Of a stretch of DNA of 64,000 bases, positions 57,201 to 64,000 are shown piece by piece (position 1 is the stretch's first letter; each line of letters begins with the position of its first letter). The notes beneath the pieces were generated by a model, which had not been told where the DNA came from, did no database searches, and saw only the letters and a program-made list of their open reading frames with translations. The stretch spans positions 15,116,501 to 15,180,500 of the forward strand of contig JARZZO010000004.1 of the NCBI GenBank assembly GCA_030544215.1. The letters are read 5' to 3'. The translations under genes were made by a program, and so were the position numbers. The stretch is from Zantedeschia hybrid cultivar (Eukaryota > Streptophyta > Magnoliopsida > Alismatales > Araceae).

Positions 57201-57639
57201 TTTAATTCCACCTCGCCTTTTCTCAGCTTGCGCTTACTTGTCAGCATCTGCACATTATGACAGATATGAGAAGCACGTCTAGTATCTAATACCCAAGATG
57301 TAAAATCTCTTACTAATAAATTGATATCTATCATATAAATATCGGAGCTTTACCGTTGAGGAACTCCTTGCAGTTCCTCTTCCAGTGACCATTCTACTTA
57401 CAGTAGAAGCAGTCACCTTTTACTACTCCTTTTACATTGTCTTTCTTCTTTTTATCATTAGCTATCATCTCTGCCTCAAGGGCATCCAATGCCAGTTCAA
57501 CAAGAGGATCAGCTCCAAGGAAGTAGGCGATGTGCTCAGATCTGAAGACATTCTTAAGATTTCTGAGTGAATTAGAGTAGTTCAAGCTAGTCAAAAGATT
57601 GGCATCAAGTATGCTACGGAGTGGGTTATTCGACGACAT
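54243..57639 (-). pseudogene. Copia gag-pol pseudogene
   Basis: Gag begins near 57639 with the copia-typical MSSNNPLRSILDANLLT. It lacks its middle part, jumping within about 60 residues to a zinc knuckle that contains a stop (CFYCK then stop, NGHWKRNC). The protease has WVLDTRRAS, so the catalytic D-T-G glycine is changed to arginine. The pre-integrase (FDYESFATCESCLM), integrase core (56480-56235), RT with intact YVDD (55224-55213), and RNase H with a C-terminus ending YKDDWI before the stop at 54245-54243 all follow in order. They are broken by many in-frame stops and at least one frameshift near 54340. It cannot make a working polyprotein. Confidence 0.88.
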
Positions 57640-58959
57640 AATTTCCTACAAGAGATAAATAAAATATATTTAGCAGATTGTTCAATTATTAAAATTTAAA
57701 ACAAGACATAGTCTTTTGATCAAGTTTTAACTCCCACTAATTTTCGACGGACTGTATAACCCTCAGTTATATAGAAGGAGAGACGCCGACAGTCTCCGAG
57801 TGGGAATCAGAATCTCAGTGACTTGCAGTACAACCTTGTGGATAGCACAAGAAAACTGTAAAATAATCAAAGAGCACCGATCTCATGGGACTTGCGACTC
57901 CTTGCAATATCTGATCATATCTTTGGTCCCAGATATTTAATGGCCTTGTGGATAGCACAACAAGCCACTAATTCTAGTCTAAGCTAACCATCGTTATGCA
58001 ACGAGCATAGATTTTCATGCAGCCCTTGTGGATAGCACAACAAAGCTACATGGTTCCTCTACCCCAATCATATAAGTATCTAATGCCATAGTCACAGTCT
58101 CTCCTTACAATTAAACAAGTCTTGTGGTAACACAACAAACTTGCTTAAAGTTATTCGAATCCTATGACTATAACGATGGTAGACCACGCGGTAAGTTCTT
58201 AACTACTCACGTTACGGCTTAGAATTTAGACAAGGATATTTAGATAACTTTTATCTTGGTCTCTCCTAGGTGATAGTATATAAATATATCATATATATTT
58301 AATAAATATCATACATGCTTTGATTCATAATAAAAAATTAAAACAATGTATCACATACATGTCAAGTGTGGTCATGAATAGCACAGTAGGTTTGACTGCT
58401 GGAGCCAATAGTCAAACGCACACAAAATCCTGCAAACGTAAAGGCAAATGATCTCTATCGTATCGCCTTCCTGGTTGTAATTGTGGGTCGTCCTCGCTCC
58501 TTCCTCGGTTGTCTCGATCAGATTACAATCAAATTCTAAATTTACATGTAAATTGAAGAAGGCCTTATGGCGAGTACAAGAGAGAGGGAGGTAGAATTAC
58601 ATCGGAGTATAAGAGAGAGAGAGGTACGCAGACCTCTATTTATTAACAATTTAATAAATATCCTCATTCAAACATCCACGATCCACACAATCATTCATCA
58701 CATGAATAATTAAATAAGTGGTTATCTATGACCACACTGTGTTTTAATCAATCCACACATGATAAGCTCATCACATGGCTAAAATAAAAGAGTTTCAAAA
58801 TTAAATTATTTTGGCTTTCAGAAAGCTGGGTTCCAATTAAAATTGGCTTTTGAATTTCGAAAACTCTTTTAATTATCTAAACATGCAATTAAATCATATT
58901 TAAAAGCATATAAACCACACATCACATGTGCACACATTCCAAATTAATAATTTCTAGAT

Positions 58960-59600
58960 TATTCTATACAATTAGAACATTTCTAATAATTAAATCAATC
59001 TAACATTTAGATTAAGCCACATTAATAATCTAACAAATAGACTATTAATAACTGATTACTAATCTAACTCTTAGATTAGTCCACTAAAGTTAATTATTAA
59101 TTTAACACTTAAATTATTAATCAACTTTGATTAGTTATTAACTACTAATCTAACTCTTAGACTAGTTAATTAATGTTAATTACTAATTTAACTCTTAAAC
59201 TAATAATTAACACCAATTAAGTAATAACTTATAATTCTAACTCTTAGAATAGTTAATTTAAAATTAATCATTAATTTAACCCTTAAATTAACAATTAACT
59301 TTAATTAACTAAAAGGTGTTAATCTAACTCTTAGATTAGATAATTAATGTTAATCATTAATTTAACTCTTAAAGTAACAATTAAACACTAATTAATTAAT
59401 AACTGCTAATTTAACTTTTAAATTAGTCAATTAAATTAATTATTAATTTAACACTTAAATTAATAACTAACTCTAATTAATTAACAATTAGATGAATTAA
59501 TAATTAATAATCTAACATTTAGACTAATAATTATTAACCACTAATTTTAACTCTTAAATTGGACAATTGAGGTTAATTATTAAATTAACACTTAAGTTAA
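58960..59600 (-). repeat. Hairpin array E: about fourteen AT-rich stem-loops with a 3-nt loop
   Basis: The unit is an inverted repeat with a nearly constant CTC/CAC/CCC/CAT loop and changing arms. ACTAATCTAA/TTAGATTAGT is a perfect 10-bp stem at 59058-59080. TTAATTTAA/TTAAATTAA is a perfect 9-bp stem seen more than once, and ATTCTAA/TTAGAAT is near 59233-59250. The arms change in pairs between units (C-G in one, T-A in the next at the same position). The centres are 38-49 bp apart. It lies in the leader of the copia element. Confidence 0.85.
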
Positions 59601-60496
59601 TAATTAACCCTTATTCGTTAAGAACTAATTGTTAATTAAAATGATTCAAAATCATAAATAAGCCTAGTTAAATAAAAATTGAATAATAATTTTAACTTCA
59701 AAACAATTTTGAATAAAAATTAAAAACCAATTCAATTCTTAAATGAGTTTTTGTGTTTGAATTAGGGAATTAAATGGGTTTTAGATAGGGATTTGAAGGG
59801 GAGGGTTTAATGGGAAATGGGCCCAGCCCATTTGCCCAAGCCCTCGCTCGGACCCTGCTGAGCCAGGGATCAGACCAGGTGCCCAACAGTTGGGCGCCTG
59901 GGCTTGGGCCCTAGCCAGCAAGGACCCGGCCAGTCCGACCGCCCTGTCCGCCCTCTCATCCTCCCCAACAACCCGACGTCCCTTAACTTCAAAACCCTAA
60001 TAGCAGTTGTAGGTTCGTGGCCGGCGGTGAGGACTTGCAGCGCTGCCGCCGGTTGGCCCCCAACGACGTGCCCGGCGCCGGCAGGGCTACCGGTGGGGGC
60101 CAATGAAGCATCAAACCAAACCCCTTTTATCTCCCCTAAAAATTAGGTTTTCAATCCAAAGGAAGAAGAAGGAGATGGGGCTCCCTCCGGCCACCTGCTA
60201 CAGCCTCTCCGGCACTGACTGCAGGCCCACAGGTGACCGACGACATCCACGGGGTGCCAACAAACCTCCCCAACACTTGGGGAAGCCCGAACAAGACCAA
60301 AACGCACGCCGTTCTTCGTCCCACGAAGAACACGAAAACCCTCAAAATAATTTCAAAAAATTGTAGAAAAAATAATCCAATTAACTGTGCTCATCATATG
60401 AACACATATCCAACAATTAATCGAACATATTGCATGGAATAAATCATTAAAATATTAATTCGGAGAACGAAACGGGACGAGAAACAATGGAACCTC

Positions 60497-60508
60497 GCTC
60501 TAATACCA
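60497..60508 (-). other. Primer-binding site of the copia element (initiator Met tRNA)
   Basis: The minus strand reads TGGTATTAGAGC, one base from the consensus TGGTATCAGAGC complementary to plant initiator methionine tRNA, with one spacer base to the LTR end. It sets the element's direction and the inner edge of the 5' LTR. Confidence 0.88.
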
Positions 60509-60509
60509 C

Positions 60510-60894
60510 TGTTGGGTTCTCGGCGTTTCTCCGGATCGCTCACGCAGCAGATATTAAAATAAAACCAACGATCTGTTATCCCGTTTCGATTAAACTAAAA
60601 GCGATTATCAGATAATCGGATTCTTGCCCTGCGCGGATTCGAATCTGCGACCGATCGGTTCCGTCGGTGTGACACTGCAAGCCACGCAAGCGCCCTACCT
60701 CTAGCGGAGTCCACGCGATTCTCCTCGCGGTGGATATCCTCACGATTCCTCGTTCTTCACAGCCCACGAAGCCTCCACCGTTCACCGCAACGATTGCCGC
60801 AACGCGCGGAAGATTTTCCGTCAAACGGGAATCGTAGAAGCGGAGGAGCAGACTCGGAGATCCGGGCTCGTCTGGGGCACCAGAGAGAGAGAGG
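60510..60894 (-). repeat. Partial 5' LTR of the copia element
   Basis: It matches 52670-53054 base for base in length (385 bp), with some substitutions. It then stops abruptly at AGAGG|TGTAG, where the third retrotransposon begins. Confidence 0.88.
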
Positions 60895-62227
60895 TGTAGA
60901 CACGCTAATTTTGACATCATTTTGAGTAAATTTCATATCATTATAATAATGCCTCAGAATGGTCTGATATTTAATCATTGGTTAATTTTTATTAATCTTT
61001 TTAAGTGTCGGGTCGAACAGACATGTTTAAGTTAATCAATTGAATTGATTTTAGTTCAAATTTCAGTAAAAATATGAAGGATTCTAAAAGACGTCTACCC
61101 ATGTGGACGCCATTTAGAGTTTATTCCTATTTTAACGTTTAAATTTGAATTTTAATCAATTGATTAATTAACTAAAAGGCGTCTGTGAGTGCTGACGCGT
61201 TTTAGGTTTCCTAAGCTATTTCAACTTCTCTTTCGGATGTTTATCCTTATCTTAATTAGTGTAAAAGACGTCTACCCATATGGACGCGTTTTATCTGATA
61301 AAGATAAAGATAAGTTTCCCGGATATTTATCCTTATCTTAATTAATCTGAAAGGCGTCAGCCTATGTGGATGCGTTTTAGATAATTACAGATAAAGATGA
61401 ATTAATCAGTATTTATCTGTCGGTTAAAATGGATAAATCCGAAGTTTTTCTATGTTAATCGCGGACGCAGAAAAGGTCTATAAATACCTTACATGTCAAT
61501 GAGTTAAAAAAAAAAAAAAAAAAAGAGAAGTTGAGCATTATTGATCGGAGCGATAGCAAATTGAAGATCGAAGCAACAACGTCGGAACGCCGGAGCGCTG
61601 CCAGTTCCAGAAGTCGGCATTCTTTCAAGATCTTCATCCATTCAGAATTCAACCATTGGGCATAAGTGTTTCATTTCTGCATTTTCATTATACATCTTCA
61701 TTAATCTTTCATTCTTCAATATTCACTTCATGTAACACACACCATAGCATCATCTTTCAAAACCTATTTGATTTAAGGAGTTTCAAAACCATTTAAACAA
61801 GTAAGTTTGCTGTTCAATTATATGCTTAAAATCATGATTAGTATGGATATTGCTTCTACTTAAAGTTCTCATCATTGTTTCTTCGTTTTCTTCTCTGTTT
61901 CTGCTGCACTAAACAACAACAAGAGAATCAAAAGGAGAAATCAAGCACAAATCAAAGGATTTCTGGACGATCCTCAACTTCAACCTTAACAGCAAGAACA
62001 AAGAACAAAGAAAGGGCTCTCTTTCTTCAGCCGGCTGAAGGAGGGGAACTAAGAGCTCAGAATCTTCCGCATTCAAACAGGTAGGCGATCAATACTCTCT
62101 TTTGAAACTTTTTAGTCAAAAGTTTCTGGCGATCACTTCACGTAGTTTCTGTTTTTAATAGGTTATTTTGCACCTAAACAACATAGGATTTTTCATGTTA
62201 ATCACACTAGCATTCTAAGCACCTACA
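60895..62227 (+). repeat. 5' LTR of the third gypsy element
   Basis: The proposed boundaries are TGTAG at 60895 and CTACA at 62223-62227. The end is followed within a few bases by GGCGATCACGGTGGGAC, the presumed primer site. U3 holds four hairpins (61085-61380). A clear TATA box, CTATAAATAC, lies at 61478-61487. There is only one LTR copy in the window, so the right boundary is inferred from the ends and primer site rather than by alignment. Confidence 0.65.
61085..61385 (+). repeat. Hairpin array F1 in U3 of the third element
   Basis: There are four hairpins about 85 bp apart with core GCGTC or GACGTC and its partner GACGC, and loops of about 10 nt. The best is CTAAAAGGCGTC with GACGCGTTTTAG (about 61171-61204), one mismatch in 12. 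The array ends about 95 bp upstream of the TATA box. Confidence 0.75.
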
Positions 62228-62233
62228 GCTTTT

Positions 62234-63347
62234 TTGGCGATCACGGTGGGACTTGGTTTCGCCATCTTTTAGTTTCTTTTTGTTCTTGCTATCATCAATC
62301 GGGCACCCACGGTGCACCATTTGTGTCTCTTGACACGTCCTCACCAATTGGTGAGTGTTTTAGTTTAATTAATTTCCCTCGTGCACCACGTGCACACCCC
62401 AGTGGCAAGATCTTGCCCTCCCCTTGATTAGTTCAAAAAGCTATTTTTGTGATAAAAATGATATGTGATTGATTGATTTCCTAGTTGTTTAGTTAGTAAA
62501 TCATCCTGTTAAAACCTGGAATTAAAAAAATTTGCATGAGTCGATTGTTTACTACTTTTTATCCTGTTTGAGGAGGATTCGACCCAGAAAATCCTCCTGC
62601 AAAACTGTTTCTGCGAACTGAAAAGCGTCCAGGAGCACTGACGCGTTTCAAAACCGCGTCAACACCCCTAGACGCCTTTCAGGCTCCATATCTTCTCTGC
62701 TGTCTGCATCTGTTTCTGCGAAAAAATTAAGTTCTGTGTTGAATAGCGTCGACTATAATCGACGCGATTCAGACAGTTTCTTAATTATTTTTCAGATCTG
62801 TTTCTGCGAAAAATTAAGTTCTGTTTTGAATAGCGTCGACTATCATCGACGCTATTCAGACAGTTTCTTAATTATTTTTCAGTTTCCAGATTTCTGTGGT
62901 TTGAGTGCTAGCTATCCATTACTATTAAGCATTAGAGGCCATCCAGGCCGCAGGACATACGCATTGAGGCGAATACCCTCCTTTTCTTAGGAACACACTA
63001 CTTGACGTCAGCAACTCTCTCTGATTGGGTTGGTCCCTTGATCAGACTAGAGAAGTTGACGTCAAGGCCTCCATAAGTCCCCAAAATCAAGGTATTCCTC
63101 CTTGATCATCGGGCTGGTTGTACCAATTGAAGTCCCGGCTAGATTCCGAAAGTGTTGTGAGAGAAAGCCATAGAGAATAACGGTGGAAATTAAACTGAAA
63201 CTAGGATCCTTTCCCTGAGTAAATTTGCGGTTTAATCCAATTCAAATAACTCAACAAGGAATCTCAAAATCACGTTAAGCATCCACTTGATTGATTAATC
63301 TCTGTGCAACTTGTTTGTTAAATCTTTGAAAAAAAGAATCTAACATC
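62234..63347 (+). other. Leader of the third element with hairpin array F2
   Basis: After the primer site, the leader repeats the same GCGTC...GACGC hairpin theme at 62617-62865. It has TGAAAAGCGTC/GACGCGTTTCA, then TGAATAGCGTCGA with one mismatch, then the perfect 13-bp stem TGAATAGCGTCGA (62827-62839) with its complement at 62846-62858. The last two lie in a tandem duplication of about 82 bp. The rest of the leader shows nothing coding. Confidence 0.7.
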
Positions 63348-63980
63348 ATGCTACTGCGATCAGGCAGGGACTTGAGTGTGGCTCCAGACGCCATGGTCAA
63401 TTACGAGGGAGATGCTAATGCCCCTCGGGATTTTGATTACAACTACGAGAGTGGGAGAGATGCTGATGCCTCCCGTAATTCCGTCCCCGTTCCGCTTCGA
63501 CATGATGGGAACGTCTGGACCCCTCTCTTTCATCCCCATGATCGATATCCTGATCTTCCCCCGCATGAATATGCGATTCCTAATCCCGATCTTGAGGGGG
63601 ACATGAATCAGAATGATCCCTCATCCTCTGATCCTGCGGATCTCGTCAACGCTTTGGGAGTTCTTGCCTCCCGACTGGACCCTCAGCAGTTCGAGGCGAT
63701 CCAATCAATTCTGAAGGGGAAGGCACCCGTGCAGCCTGCTGAGCCGAACCCTGTAGCTCCCCCTGTTGTTACTCAACAACCTCCTCTTCAACCTCCTTAC
63801 ATCCATCAGGCTATGGAAGGCCTTCATCTCACTTCTCGGCCAGCTGGGCCACAACTTTCATCATCTAGGCAACCGGCCAGACCGCAAACGCCTGTTTACC
63901 AAAATGCCCTCGGGCATGGCGGAAGCTCTGCCGGACCTCCTCTTTATTGTCCCCCCTGTCCAACGTACTCTAGGCAGTAG
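63348..63980 (+). pseudogene. Gag N-terminus of the third element
   Basis: A 210-residue frame starts MLLRSGRDLSVAPDAMVN. It has an acidic/aromatic N-terminus, a short helical segment (LVNALGVLASRLDPQQFEAIQSIL) and a proline/glutamine-rich tail. It ends at TAG 63978-63980, well before any capsid-like domain. The codon usage and position, about 1.1 kb after the LTR, fit gag. Whether the stop is natural or decay cannot be judged because the window ends 20 bases later. Confidence 0.6.
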
Positions 63981-64000
63981 GCCTATCAAGTACTTCCACC

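Larger units (their letters stand above)
57640..60509 (-). other. Leader of the copia element with hairpin arrays
   Basis: This is 2.87 kb between the primer site and gag, unusually long for a copia element. Close to gag are four copies of CTTGTGGATAGCACAAG or a variant (57835, 57944, 58024, 58120), each a 6-bp stem with a 5-nt loop. Farther upstream is array E (58960-59600). Next to the primer site is a GC-rich part (59810-60110) of unknown role. No coding region is convincing. Confidence 0.6.
52670..60894 (-). mobile_element. Decayed Ty1/copia retrotransposon, its 5' LTR split by a gypsy element
   Basis: Read on the minus strand, the order is 5' LTR (60894-60510, partial), primer site complementary to initiator Met tRNA, a 2.9-kb leader, gag, protease, integrase, RT, RNase H (57639-54243), a purine tract and the 3' LTR (54228-52670). 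Gag-integrase-RT order is diagnostic of copia. Stops and deletions make it inactive. The 5' LTR matches the first 385 bp of the other LTR exactly to the point where a new element begins (60895), so the remaining ~1.17 kb should lie beyond that element, outside the window. Confidence 0.9.
60895..64000 (+). mobile_element. Third gypsy-type retrotransposon, cut by the window edge
   Basis: It begins TGTAGACACG within the copia 5' LTR, directly after AGAGG, the expected target duplication. LTR, primer site, leader and the start of gag are visible. It shares TGTAG/CTACA ends and a closely related primer-site sequence with the inner element (18417-27783), so the two belong to one lineage. Confidence 0.8.

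Noticed and set aside
60601..60660. tRNA-like 'ggattcgaatctgcgacc' in the copia LTR
   Set aside because: It resembles a B box, but no acceptor stem or anticodon arm pairs around it. The same sequence is part of both LTR copies.

Overview
This is a nuclear window from a flowering plant. It holds two ordinary multi-exon plant genes on opposite strands, with introns and intergenic space swollen by nested LTR retrotransposons, LINE and SINE insertions, a hAT-type MITE and many short tandem arrays. The species cannot be fixed from sequence alone. The two conserved proteins, the multi-kb repeat-filled introns and the number of Ty3/gypsy elements fit an angiosperm with a fairly large genome.

Layout. 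1-830 is an AT-rich, microsatellite-laden repeat with a sister copy at 51290-52440. 1640-14734 (+) is a 13-coding-exon gene for a NIPA8-like magnesium transporter (448 aa when spliced by hand). Its 6.1-kb intron 1 holds a SINE, an 81-bp minisatellite split by a hAT MITE with a perfect 8-bp target duplication, and a GC-rich hairpin array. Its 3.0-kb intron 3 holds an antisense LINE fragment. 17108-33732 is a complete Tat/Retand-like Ty3/gypsy element (983-bp LTRs, TSD GTATA) whose gag reading frame is split by a second complete gypsy element at 18417-27783 (LTRs of about 1.4 kb, TSD ACCTC). The outer element is a deletion derivative (gag ends joined to the integrase tail) but keeps a three-exon antisense gene with its own TATA box. 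The inner element encodes gag, protease and a G-patch domain but has no reverse transcriptase.

33733-35290 is a set of diverged modules in both orientations. 36247-50297 (-) is the sterol delta8-delta7 isomerase gene (EBP/HYDRA1 type, four exons, 225 aa), whose 9.1-kb intron 3 contains LTR-like debris, minisatellites and a 5'-truncated LINE with a 19-bp target duplication. 52670-60894 is a decayed Ty1/copia element on the minus strand (iMet primer site, full-length but stop-ridden pol). Its 5' LTR is interrupted at 60895 by a third gypsy element that runs off the right edge (LTR 60895-62227, start of gag at 63348).

The most unusual signal is a recurring architecture rather than one gene. At least five unrelated arrays of short inverted repeats (spacing about 33-50 bp in most, about 85 bp in one) sit either in retrotransposon U3 regions upstream of the TATA box or in the leader between the primer site and gag. 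The arms differ from hairpin to hairpin but stay complementary, as expected if the fold rather than the sequence is kept. The two cellular genes belong to unrelated pathways (Mg2+ transport and sterol synthesis). Apart from sharing a neighbourhood full of transposons, nothing suggests they work together.
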